From Myxococcota bacterium (GTDB taxonomy: Bacteria > Myxococcota_A > Polyangia > Polyangiales > Houyiibacteriaceae): a stretch of DNA of 43,811 bases. How positions within the stretch are numbered: position 1 is the first letter of the stretch; the number at the start of each line of letters is the position of its first letter. The translations under genes were made by a program, and so were the position numbers. The notes beneath the pieces were generated by a model, which made no database searches, was not told where the DNA came from, and saw only the letters and a list, made by a program, of their open reading frames with translations. The stretch is from contig JANQQS010000057.1 of assembly GCA_028284955.1 (NCBI GenBank), forward strand, positions 1 to 43,811, written 5' to 3'. Of the stretch, positions 1 through 6,688 are shown in pieces.

Positions 1-169
1 CCGACTCGCGGGTCTGGTCCGCGTCGCCGCGCGTTGTTCGTCATCGAAATAGCTTGGCTATTCCTCTTCCTCTCGCCTTCGTCGACACGGACCATCCTCC
101 GCGATTCAAAATCAGTTTAAGCCGTGGGCGATCTAGCGTGCACGAGCGACGATTTATCGTCCGACGCGG

Positions 170-1258
170 TCAGCCGTTCTTTTGGGCGAAGCTCTTCATG
201 AAGCCAGTGAGCTTTTCGATTTCTTGGGGGCCCATGGCGTTGTACATCGAGATGCGGATGCCGCCGACTGAGCGATGGCCTTTGGTGTTGACCATGCCTT
301 CCGCGGCTGCATCGGCCATGAACTTCTTTTCGAGCTCTTCGCTGGGTAGCGTAAAGACGACGTTCATCACCGATCGCGATTCGCGCTCCACGGGGCATCG
401 ATAAAACCCTTCGTGCTCATCGATGCAGCCGTAGAGCATGTTGGCTTTCTTTTGGTTTCGCGTTTCCATGGCCGAGGCGCCGCCGTTTTCTTTGACCCAC
501 TGAAGCACGTTGCGAACCATATAGATGGTGAACGTGGGCGCGGTGTTCTGCAGCGAGTTGTTTTCCGCGATGAACGAATAGCGGAAAATCTTTGGCACCT
601 TCGTGCTCGCGGCTTCCAGCAAATCTTTGCGGGCGATCACCACCGTGATGCCGGCGGGGCCGAGATTTTTTTGGGCGCCGGCGTAGATCAAACCGAAGCG
701 TGAAACGTCGATGGGGCGCCACAGGAAGTCGCTCGACATGTCGGCGACGATGGGCACGCTGCCGGTGTCTGGGAAGGTGTGAAACTGGGTGCCCGCGATG
801 GTGTTGTTCGACGTTAGGTGCACGTAGGCTGCGCCCGAGTCGAGCTCGAGGTCGCTTTGCTTGGGCACCCGAATGAACTTGCCGTCGACCTGTCCGGTGC
901 CTGCCCAGCGCGGCTCGCCCACGATCTCCGCTTCCGCGAACGCCTTCTTGCTCCAGCTGCCGGTGTTGATGTAGTCAGCGCTCTTGCCAGCCGGCAAGAA
1001 GTTCATTGGCACCAACGCGAACTGTCCGGTGGCGCCGCCCTGCATGAACAAGATTTCGTGGGTATCGGGCACGGGGACGAGCTCTTTGAGCAAAGACTTC
1101 GCCTCTTCGTGCACGGCCGAATACTTCGCGCCGCGGTGGCTGTGTTCCAGCATCGAAATTCCCGAGCCGTCGAAGTCGAGCAGCTCTCGCTGCGCGCGCT
1201 CAAGAACCGGGAGGGGAAGGGTGGAAGGACCGGGGCTGAAGTTGATGACGCGACTCAT
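170..1258 (-). CDS. serC: Phosphoserine aminotransferase
   Basis: PLP-dependent enzyme that transaminates 3-phosphohydroxypyruvate with glutamate in serine biosynthesis, and the analogous step of pyridoxal phosphate synthesis; cytoplasmic. The 362-residue protein has the family's full length. It opens with the typical [11 protein letters not shown], has the phosphate-cup stretch [10 protein letters not shown] near residues 71-80, NTGSWSKKA near 98-106, and [14 protein letters not shown] followed by the Schiff-base lysine K197 in [12 protein letters not shown]. The C-terminus carries [17 protein letters not shown], the substrate-binding segment of SerC. It starts at ATG 1258. A GNAT gene lies upstream on the same strand, 64 bp away. 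No serA or serB lies in the window. Confidence 0.97.
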   Translation of the reverse strand: MSRVINFSPGPSTLPLPVLERAQRELLDFDGSGISMLEHSHRGAKYSAVHEEAKSLLKELVPVPDTHEILFMQGGATGQFALVPMNFLPAGKSADYINTGSWSKKAFAEAEIVGEPRWAGTGQVDGKFIRVPKQSDLELDSGAAYVHLTSNNTIAGTQFHTFPDTGSVPIVADMSSDFLWRPIDVSRFGLIYAGAQKNLGPAGITVVIARKDLLEAASTKVPKIFRYSFIAENNSLQNTAPTFTIYMVRNVLQWVKENGGASAMETRNQKKANMLYGCIDEHEGFYRCPVERESRSVMNVVFTLPSEELEKKFMADAAAEGMVNTKGHRSVGGIRISMYNAMGPQEIEKLTGFMKSFAQKNG

Positions 1259-1322
1259 GGCGCGGAGCGTAGCGAGCTCGGTAGGGGATTCAAGGCCAGA
1301 GGTTTCAAACGGGCGAGGAGGC

Positions 1323-1910
1323 TCAGACGGGGATGGATTCGGGGAGGAATTCCCAGCGATTGACGATCTGCTCGTAGCCGATCCAACCGGGTGAAGTTCG
1401 ATAGGAGCGGACGAGTTTGAATCCGACTTTGGGAAGAAGCCGGTTGGGACCAGGATTGTCGGCTTTGGGTTCGCAGATCAGAAGGCGGAGACCGAACCGC
1501 TCGACAAATATAGGAACCGACTGGCGTACCAGTTCGGTGCCGAGACCTTGTGTGCGCCGTGACGGCTCCCATAGGTGAAGATGCATAAAGGCGCTTTTGC
1601 CAAAACGAATCTGATTGATGTTGGTGTGGCCGATCAGCGTGCCTTGAGCCTCCCAGCCTAAATAGAAAAACTCGCGTTCAGCATCGGGCGCGTTCATGTC
1701 GCGTTGGATAAGCTCGATCCACGCGCGCTTGCGAGGCAGCTTGGCCGGGTCGACGCCCATGTCGTCCAGCGCGGCGCGAGACAGTCCGCGGAAATATGAC
1801 ACAACCTTGGGTGCGTCGTCCCGCGTCATCGGTCGCACTCGAACGGCGTCGTCCATGCTGTGAATGTAGCGGGTTCCTCGCAAGCGGAGAAAGGTGGTCG
1901 ACGCCAGCAT
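1323..1910 (-). CDS. GNAT-family N-acetyltransferase
   Basis: Acyl-CoA-dependent acyltransferase of the GCN5-related fold; substrate not predictable. The sequence runs from [21 protein letters not shown] (strand 1/helix 1), through the central strand [25 protein letters not shown], to the acetyl-CoA pyrophosphate loop [11 protein letters not shown] and the typical [16 protein letters not shown] motif, which resembles the N-x-A-x-x-x-Y-x-K-x-G-F pattern. An alternative ATG at 1856 would remove 18 poorly conserved residues and leave a start just before the first strand, so 1856 is at least as likely as 1910. Neither has a clear ribosome binding site. It sits upstream of serC on the same strand and may be cotranscribed with it. 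Confidence 0.85.
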   Translation of the reverse strand: MLASTTFLRLRGTRYIHSMDDAVRVRPMTRDDAPKVVSYFRGLSRAALDDMGVDPAKLPRKRAWIELIQRDMNAPDAEREFFYLGWEAQGTLIGHTNINQIRFGKSAFMHLHLWEPSRRTQGLGTELVRQSVPIFVERFGLRLLICEPKADNPGPNRLLPKVGFKLVRSYRTSPGWIGYEQIVNRWEFLPESIPV

Positions 1911-1929
1911 CTGATACTAGCGTCTTTCA

Positions 1930-2175
1930 GTGTCGGCTTCGCGACAGGAAAAAATCTCACGAACTACTGTTTCGGCGGTGGCGGAATACCTCGCGACATT
2001 GAGAGCGGAGGCGAGTCGACAGGGAAGAGCGCTTTCCGTTTATTTGCGGGACATCCTTGCCGCCAATGCATCCGAACTTCGTGAAGCGCGGCGTCCCCGA
2101 TGGGGCGCGGTGGAGGACGGAAGCGGTTTGGCGATAGCCAGCGCGGACCACGAAGCGTCTCCGGCCAGCGAATAA
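1930..2175 (+). CDS. Putative RHH-type antitoxin of a decayed PIN toxin-antitoxin pair
   Basis: Small 81-residue protein beginning at GTG. The stretch ISRTTVSAVAEYLATLRAEASRQGRALSVYLRDILA resembles the DNA-binding ribbon-helix-helix or helical part of VapB/CopG-like antitoxins: a short strand, a helix containing LRAEASRQGR, then SVYLRDIL. The C-terminal tail, rich in E, R and G, would be the toxin-binding part. Its stop codon TAA (2173-2175) is followed in the same reading frame by a PIN-domain C-terminus without a start, so this antitoxin has lost most of its partner. The family call rests on pattern and neighbourhood only. No clear ribosome binding site is seen. Confidence 0.55.
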   Translation: MSASRQEKISRTTVSAVAEYLATLRAEASRQGRALSVYLRDILAANASELREARRPRWGAVEDGSGLAIASADHEASPASE

Positions 2176-2343
2176 AGACTCGCGAGCCAGTACGCGGACC
2201 AAAAACTCGGCTACGTAGACGCGACAGTGGTCGCGTTGTGCGAACGACTGAGTGAGCCCAAGGTTGCCACGCTCGACAAGCGACGTTTTGGCATCATCCG
2301 ACCCAAACACGTGTCTCAATTGGCCATCGTTCCGGTGGTATGA
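2176..2343 (+). pseudogene. C-terminal remnant of a PIN-domain (VapC-like) toxin
   Basis: After the antitoxin stop, the same frame reads a 55-codon open stretch ending at TGA 2341-2343. It translates to ASQYADQKLGYVDATVVALC, then ERLSEPKVATLDKRRFGIIR, then PKHVSQLAIVP. This matches the last third of VapC-like PIN nucleases, where YADxxLGxVDAxVVALAERL carries a conserved acidic residue and ATLDRRHF the last one. The N-terminal two thirds, with the first catalytic Asp and the Glu, are absent and there is no start codon. The toxin has therefore been reduced, apparently by an internal deletion that fused the stump directly behind the antitoxin gene. It cannot encode an active nuclease. Confidence 0.8.
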
Positions 2344-2393
2344 GCTCTACGCGTTCGCGAGCAGGGACCTCGCTGCGAATGAGCGGACGGCAC

Positions 2394-2421
2394 TTGCGTC
2401 CATGTCCCCCCTATGTATAGT
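2394..2421 (+). promoter_or_regulatory. Candidate promoter of tRNA-Ala
   Basis: A -35-like TTGCGT (2394-2399) and a -10-like TATAGT (2416-2421) are separated by 16 bp. They would start transcription near 2428, about 34 bases before the tRNA. Assigned by eye to the sigma-70 consensus only. Confidence 0.45.
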
Positions 2422-2461
2422 CCGCGCCTGCGCGTCGGCGGGCCCTTAAGGCGACGCGTTC

Positions 2462-2534
2462 GGGGCTGTAGCTCAGTTGGGAGAGCGCTGGAATCGCACT
2501 CCAGAGGTCAGGGGTTCGACCCCCCTCAGCTCCA
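2462..2534 (+). tRNA. tRNA-Ala (anticodon CGC)
   Basis: Cloverleaf read by eye. Acceptor stem GGGGCTG pairs with CAGCTCC (one G-U pair). The D arm is GCTC-AGTTGGGA-GAGC. The anticodon stem CTGGA/TCCAG closes a loop ATCGCAC with anticodon CGC, reading GCG. The T arm is AGGGG-TTCGACC-CCCCT. The discriminator is A2534. The CCA end is not encoded: the next bases are CCG. A run of seven T follows at 2537-2543. The GGGGCTGTAGCTCAG start is typical of alanine tRNAs. Confidence 0.95.
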
Positions 2535-2544
2535 CCGTTTTTTT

Positions 2545-2600
2545 CGGGAGGGGGATTAACCCCCCTCCCGCCCACTGGGCAGAGCCCAGCGGGACCCACC
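2545..2600 (+). repeat. Two-hairpin 3'-end element, copy E1 (GC-rich variant)
   Basis: Located 10 bp after tRNA-Ala, in its sense. Hairpin 1 is CGGGAGGGGG, loop ATTA, then the complement (2545-2570). Hairpin 2 is CTGGGC-AGA-GCCCAG inside CCC/GGG (2571-2593). ACCCACC follows, corresponding to the TTCACCC of other copies. A module of about 100 bp, rich in CACCGC and GGCGGGGCCCC, follows and recurs after copy E2. There is no T-run after the hairpins; the only T-run precedes them. Confidence 0.7.
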
Positions 2601-2726
2601 CTCCCCACCGCTGCGCCTTTGGCTTGCGTCCCCACCGCGGGGCGGCGGGGCCCCGGCAGTACACGACTCGGGCCATCAGAACACACGCACGCATCATGGC
2701 GGTGGAGTTCGGGTGACTGTGTTGTT

Positions 2727-2781
2727 GGGAGGGTTTGAGGCAAACCCTCCCCCCCGCGGGTACGACCCGCGCGGGTCCCCC
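2727..2781 (+). repeat. Two-hairpin 3'-end element, copy E2 (GC-rich variant)
   Basis: Same strand as tRNA-Ala and in tandem with E1. Hairpin 1 is GGGAGGGTTTG-AGG-CAAACCCTCCC (2727-2751). Hairpin 2 is built on CGCGGGT-ACG-ACCCGCG (about 2753-2775), with the same ACG loop as copies E3, E4, E6 and E7. The trailing module (about 2776-2860) repeats the one after E1, including GGCGGGGCCCCAGCAGCACA at 2832-2851 (the E1 copy reads GGCGGGGCCCCGGCAGTACA). Confidence 0.7.
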
Positions 2782-2885
2782 ACCGGACTCCGGTTGCTGT
2801 CGCGTCCGCCCCACCGCAATGCGGCGGGGCCCCAGCAGCACACCACTCACGAAACCAGGTCACGTGTCTCCTGGCGGGGGAGCTT

Positions 2886-2940
2886 GGGTGAATCGGCGGG
2901 GTCGTACCCCGACGAGAGGGTTTGGGTGCCAAACCCTCAA
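2886..2940 (-). repeat. Two-hairpin 3'-end element, copy E3
   Basis: Second of two tandem copies downstream of bioD, in bioD's sense. Read on the minus strand: AGGGTTTGG-CACC-CAAACCCT, then CTCG, then a hairpin around CGGGGT-ACG-ACCCCG, then GATTCACCC. On the minus strand it is followed by a copy of the 28-bp module CCGCCAGGAGACACG (about 2847-2877), which also follows copy E6. Confidence 0.85.
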
Positions 2941-2965
2941 ACAAAACAGTCTGGCGGGGGCGTTT

Positions 2966-3020
2966 GGGTGAATCGACGGGATCGTATCCCGACGAGAGGG
3001 TTTGGGTGCCAAACCCTCAA
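2966..3020 (-). repeat. Two-hairpin 3'-end element, copy E4
   Basis: On the minus strand the element begins exactly at the bioD stop codon: TGA is the TGA of TGAGGGTTTGG. Hairpin 1 is AGGGTTTGG-CACC-CAAACCCT. Hairpin 2 is CGGGAT-ACG-ATCCCG, followed by GATTCACCC. It is 80 bp from copy E3 and nearly identical in the first hairpin, while the second hairpin differs by paired changes. Confidence 0.88.
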
Positions 3021-3751
3021 GAAAGTACGGTGGAAAGCAGGCCGGACTGTTTGATGGCGTTGGCGAGTGTGTCGTTTGACAGGGGTTCTACGAAGGGGAG
3101 TTCGAATACTGCGGAGTCTCGTATCATCGTGCGAAGAACTGCCGCGTTGTCGGAGACGCTGTGATCGTTGGTGATCGTGTTTTGGGTTCGGACGAGTATG
3201 ATTCCAGCTACTTCGAGGTCTCGCTGGCGGGCCGATTCCCAGTGCGCGAGGGCGTTCGAGAGCACGCCGAGGCGATTGGGTGCGACGATGATGAGCGGCA
3301 TGCCGAGGGCCGCGGCGAGGTCGGCGATGGTTTCTCCTGCGGCGCGCGTCGCAGGCGGGGGATCTTTGGAGCGTGCGTTGACGGAGAGGGGGACCAGCAG
3401 GCCTCCCGCGCCTTCGGCGATAAGGAAGTCGGCGTTGACTTGTATGGCCAACTGACGCACTCGTTCCGCCAGTTGGGATGCGCTTGGGGGCGGCGCAGCT
3501 CCGCGGTTTGTGGCGGTGAGGGGAGCCACCGGAGCTTGCTCGCGATAGAGGCCGGGGGCGTTTGCGAGCGAGGGGATTCCGCATGCGTTGGCTAGAGCGG
3601 TCGCGTCTTTCGGCTCAGGCGCGCATCCGGTTTCGACTGGCTTGATTGCCGCGACTTGCACTTGAGCCCGGGCGAGGGCACGCGCGAAGCCACGCGCGAC
3701 GCAGGTTTTTCCCGCATCGGTGGTTGTTGCCGTGATGAAGACGCCCTTCAT
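3017..3751 (-). CDS. bioD: Dethiobiotin synthetase
   Basis: ATP-dependent synthase that closes the ureido ring of dethiobiotin from 7,8-diaminopelargonate and CO2, the penultimate step of biotin synthesis; cytoplasmic dimer. The 244-residue protein shows the P-loop ATTTDAGKT (residues 8-16; the family usually has GTDTGVGKT, so the first part is diverged but GKT is kept), KPVETGC with K37, and EGAGGLLVPL with E113. It has the P-loop NTPase core length. The ATG overlaps the bioF stop by four bases, so the two are translationally coupled. The stop codon is embedded in the two-hairpin element E4. No bioA, bioB or bioC lies nearby. Confidence 0.93.
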   Translation of the reverse strand: MKGVFITATTTDAGKTCVARGFARALARAQVQVAAIKPVETGCAPEPKDATALANACGIPSLANAPGLYREQAPVAPLTATNRGAAPPPSASQLAERVRQLAIQVNADFLIAEGAGGLLVPLSVNARSKDPPPATRAAGETIADLAAALGMPLIIVAPNRLGVLSNALAHWESARQRDLEVAGIILVRTQNTITNDHSVSDNAAVLRTMIRDSAVFELPFVEPLSNDTLANAIKQSGLLSTVLS

Positions 3752-4944
3752 GACTTTTGCTCAGGCCGCGGATTCTTCACGGTTGGATAAGAGGGAAGGC
3801 TCGCAAACGCAGCGAGCAGCCGATCGATATGGTCTCGGGTGTGGGTGGCCATCGGGACGAGCCGAATGCGGGCGGTTCCGGGGGCGACCGTAGGCGGTCG
3901 AATCGCCGTGGCGAGGAATCCATTGTCGAATAGAGCGCGAGCGACTGTTGCAGCAACAGAATCGTTTCCGATACGAACGGGTATGATGTGGGTATCAGAA
4001 ATGATAATATCGTGACCGCGATCGCGTAGACTTGAGCGCAGGTGGGCCGCGTGCTTGAGAAGCTGCGCGCGGGCGTTGTCGGCTTTGGATATGATTTCGA
4101 GCGCGCGGGTCGTGGCGCATGCGATCATCGCGGGCGGCGCGGTGGAATAAACGAAGCTTCGCGCTCGCTGTTCGAGGTATCGAATGGTTGGTTCGCGCCC
4201 TGTGATAAACGCGCCGCTGAGGCCGATCGCTTTGCCGAGCGTGCCGATGAGTACATCGGGGCGAATTCCAACTTCGGCGCTGAGGCCACGACCGCCCGGG
4301 CCGAATACGCCGACAGCGTGGGCTTCGTCTACATAGAGATGCGCTCGATTGTGGTCACATAGTGCGCGAAGCTTTCGCAGCGGCGCTCGGTCGCCGTCCA
4401 TCGAGAACACGGCATCGGTGACGACCCATGCTTGGCGATGATTGTTTCGGTGCTGGCTGATGAGTCGCTCGAGCTCGGAGTAGTCTGTGTGTGGATAGAC
4501 GCAGACTTTCGCGCGAGATAGACGACTGCCGTCGATCAAGCTGGCGTGGTTTAGTTCGTCACTGAAAATCACGTCCTCGCGATCTGTGAGGGCGCTGATC
4601 GCTCCGACGTTGGCAGCGTAACCGCTCGAAAATAGCAGAGCACGTTCGCATTCGAAGAAGTTCGCGAGAGCCTGTTCGCATTCCCGATGGGCCGCTGTGG
4701 TGCCGGAAATAAGGCGAGAGGCACCGGAGCCCAGACCCCATTGGTGGATCGCTTGGATTGCGGCTTCGCGAAGCTCGGGGGAGTTTGCAAGACCGAGATA
4801 GTTGTTCGAACAAAAGCAGAGCACATCACGATCGCCAATTCGAACTTCGGGGCCGGCCGTCGACTGAACGGTTTGAGGCGCGCGAAGCAAGTTTCGTTCG
4901 GCCAGGTCGTCGAGGGCCATTTGCAGAAACGAGCGAAGGGTCAC
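3748..4944 (-). CDS. bioF: 8-amino-7-oxononanoate synthase
   Basis: PLP-dependent condensation of pimeloyl-ACP/CoA with alanine, the first committed step of the biotin ring pathway. The 398-residue protein has FCSNNYLGLA (residues 44-53), GSGASRLISGTTAAH, the cofactor-contacting DEAHAVGVFG (D206, H209) and the Schiff-base lysine K238 in IGTLGKAIGLSGAF. Glycine C-acetyltransferase is a close homologue, but the overlap with bioD settles the call. The start is GTG 4944; an ATG eight codons in would cut the usual N-terminal helix. It is divergent from the lipoprotein gene at 5010. A 13-bp symmetric site CGTTT-GCG-AAACG (4995-5007) lies between the two genes and could be an operator. Confidence 0.93.
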   Translation of the reverse strand: MTLRSFLQMALDDLAERNLLRAPQTVQSTAGPEVRIGDRDVLCFCSNNYLGLANSPELREAAIQAIHQWGLGSGASRLISGTTAAHRECEQALANFFECERALLFSSGYAANVGAISALTDREDVIFSDELNHASLIDGSRLSRAKVCVYPHTDYSELERLISQHRNNHRQAWVVTDAVFSMDGDRAPLRKLRALCDHNRAHLYVDEAHAVGVFGPGGRGLSAEVGIRPDVLIGTLGKAIGLSGAFITGREPTIRYLEQRARSFVYSTAPPAMIACATTRALEIISKADNARAQLLKHAAHLRSSLRDRGHDIIISDTHIIPVRIGNDSVAATVARALFDNGFLATAIRPPTVAPGTARIRLVPMATHTRDHIDRLLAAFASLPSYPTVKNPRPEQKS

Positions 4945-5009
4945 GGCGCAGGTGTACCGTCTGAAGAAGGCAGGGTCATCTTGATACGGTTTTGCGTTTG
5001 CGAAACGTG

Positions 5010-5705
5010 ATGAAAGAACTTCGAGTGAGGAGAGTGCGCGCGTGGGGAGTCCCCTTGCTCTTGGCGGTGGCGGGGTGCGCTCCCATCCCAGCGGGAAGAG
5101 TGGATCCGTTGCGAACGTACGAGGCTATCGTGGTGCTTGGCTATCGTCCGCCGACGAACGAACGAGGACAGATCACACCAGAATTGGATGATCGAGTGCG
5201 ACTCGGGGTTCGACTTTTTCGAGATGGACTCGCGCCGCGATTGGTGATGGCGGGAGGCGCGATTGGCGCGAACGTTACGGAAGCGTACGTCATGAAGAAA
5301 AGGGCGATGGAACTGGGAGTTCCGGCACGTCGCGTTCACATGGAATCGGAGTCGACCAGCACGGTCGAGAACGTTCGAGGCGTTGCGTTTCTGATGTGCG
5401 ACGGAGCGGTAGGGTGCGATACGAGTATTCTGCTGGTGAGCAGCCGGGCCCATGCAGATCGAGCGAAGACGCTGTTTTCGTGCGTTGGGATTCATGCGGA
5501 TGTGGCGGAAGCTCCGCGTCCGAAGGGCAGGCCGTTTCGATTTACGGAATGGCTGGTGCGGGTGTACTACGGGATTCGTGACCCTTGCCGAAAGCTTCGG
5601 AGATACATGAATCGAGATGGAAGAAGTCGGGTTTCACGTGAAACGACAGAAGGATGTACCGCTGGTCAACGTGCGACGCTGGGCTGTCGTCGGCCCAAGC
5701 GGTAG
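5010..5705 (+). CDS. YdcF/SanA-like DUF218 lipoprotein
   Basis: DUF218 proteins (ElyC, SanA, YdcF) are envelope-associated and linked to cell-wall integrity or SAM binding; the exact reaction is unknown. The N-terminus MKELRVRRVRAWGVPLLLAV-AGC is a lipoprotein signal with its cysteine in LAVAGC. The core shows AIVVLGYRPP, DDRVRLGVRLFRDGLAPRLVMAGG, EAYVMKKRAMELGVPARRVHM and SESTSTVENV, the ordered motifs of the family. ATG 5010 is preferred over an upstream TTG (4992) because it gives a compact signal peptide. The last 89 bases overlap the next gene, and the extreme C-terminus is not family-like. Confidence 0.8.
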   Translation: MKELRVRRVRAWGVPLLLAVAGCAPIPAGRVDPLRTYEAIVVLGYRPPTNERGQITPELDDRVRLGVRLFRDGLAPRLVMAGGAIGANVTEAYVMKKRAMELGVPARRVHMESESTSTVENVRGVAFLMCDGAVGCDTSILLVSSRAHADRAKTLFSCVGIHADVAEAPRPKGRPFRFTEWLVRVYYGIRDPCRKLRRYMNRDGRSRVSRETTEGCTAGQRATLGCRRPKR

Positions 5706-6204
5706 CGGTAAGACGACGTTCGCGACTCAGCTCGCCGCGATCTTGAAGCTTTCGGTGCTCGAGCTCGATAGCGTGCACCATCTCCCCGACTGGCGCGCGA
5801 ATGATGAGAACGTGGCGCGCCGCCAGATCGCGGATTTTCTGTCGCGCCACCAGCGTTGGATCATCGACGGAAACTACGCGAGATATCGGGACGTATACTG
5901 GAATCACGTGGAGGCTGTAGTCTGGTTCGACCTGAGCCGACCCCGGGTCATGGCATCGCTCATCGGTAGAAGTCTGCGTCGGCAATGGCGACGTGAAGAA
6001 CTGTGGAACGGAAATCGCGAGCGTGTCCGGGACGTTTGGTCGCTGGACCCAAATCGCTCTGTATTGACGTCAACTTGGGTCAACCATGCTCGATATCGGC
6101 GAGAGTATCGAGAGCTCATGGCGCGCGAACGATCCGAGAGTCGTCGGTGGATGCGCGTTCACTCGAGGTCCGAAGCGAGCGCGCTGTTGGAACGCGCCGG
6201 TTGA
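5617..6204 (+). CDS. Small P-loop kinase-like ATPase (adenylate-kinase/FlaR-like)
   Basis: 195-residue NTPase. Walker A is VVGPSGSGKTTFA (about residues 24-36), followed by LSVLELDSVHHLPDW, as in the AAA_17 or DNA-topology-modulation (FlaR) group, where ELD..HH.P.W is characteristic. WIIDGNYARYRD follows, then VVWFDLSRPRVMASLIGRSLRR, a lid-like arginine-rich region. The substrate is unknown; it resembles a nucleotide or shikimate kinase in fold. It overlaps the preceding lipoprotein gene by 89 bp. A GTG at 5671 would reduce that overlap and still keep Walker A. Confidence 0.75.
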   Translation: MEEVGFHVKRQKDVPLVNVRRWAVVGPSGSGKTTFATQLAAILKLSVLELDSVHHLPDWRANDENVARRQIADFLSRHQRWIIDGNYARYRDVYWNHVEAVVWFDLSRPRVMASLIGRSLRRQWRREELWNGNRERVRDVWSLDPNRSVLTSTWVNHARYRREYRELMARERSESRRWMRVHSRSEASALLERAG

Positions 6205-6341
6205 CGGAGATGGGGGACGAAGCGGCGCTCGATACCGAACCCCTGGCGGAATCTGATGCAATGCCTTTGTCGACTGCGAACCTGTCACAAATGCCGATAA
6301 CTTGCGCGTATGCGTTCGAAATGATCGAAGAATCCAAAAAC

Positions 6342-6425
6342 GGACGCCGATGCGGCACCCGAAGCGGACGCTAACCCCGATGCCGATGCCGATGCTGATG
6401 CCGAACCCGACGCCGATGCACCACC
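6342..6425 (+). repeat. Asp/Ala-phased hexamer array A1
   Basis: About 14 head-to-tail hexamers of the form CCGATG/CTGATG/CCGACG. One frame would read D-A-D-A-A-P-E-A-D-A-N-P-D-A-D-A, but it lacks any start or upstream coding continuity: an in-frame TGA precedes it. Confidence 0.7.
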
Positions 6426-6519
6426 GAACGCATTGCTCAACCGACGCCCACGTAACGTCGCTCCGACCAAATGAACACCTGGAAATGATCGAGCAAATAC
6501 CCACCGAACGTAACTGTTC

Positions 6520-6574
6520 AGGGGGTCTTCCGAGACCCTCTCGATTGGTGAACTCGGTCCACCAATCTTCACCC
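6520..6574 (+). repeat. Two-hairpin 3'-end element, copy E8 (diverged)
   Basis: GGGTCT-TCCG-AGACCC forms hairpin 1 (6523-6538). TCTCG follows. GATTGGTG (6543-6550) pairs perfectly with CACCAATC (6560-6567) as hairpin 2. TTCACCC ends the element (6568-6574). The layout equals the other copies while both stems have different sequence. Confidence 0.7.
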
Positions 6575-6688
6575 CTACCGTAAGAATCGCTTCGCTCAAG
6601 CGGATCGAGCTGCCGCTACTTTGCACAAAACCGTTCCTAGTGAGCGAGGAGGTAAGCCGCAATCAGGCCAAAAGATCAGTGCTCTACG

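Larger units (their letters stand above)
6205..6688. other. Convergent intergenic region between ATPase gene and topA
   Basis: 484 bp without a convincing gene. It holds a hexamer array (6342-6425), a diverged two-hairpin element (6520-6574) and a short motif shared with 21262-21308: GGTAAGCCGC, AGGCCAAAAG, TGCTCTA (about 6642-6690). Confidence 0.6.

Noticed and set aside
2545-2593. Classical Rho-independent terminator after tRNA-Ala
   Set aside because: The T-run lies before the hairpins, not after. The structure is better described as a member of the two-hairpin family.
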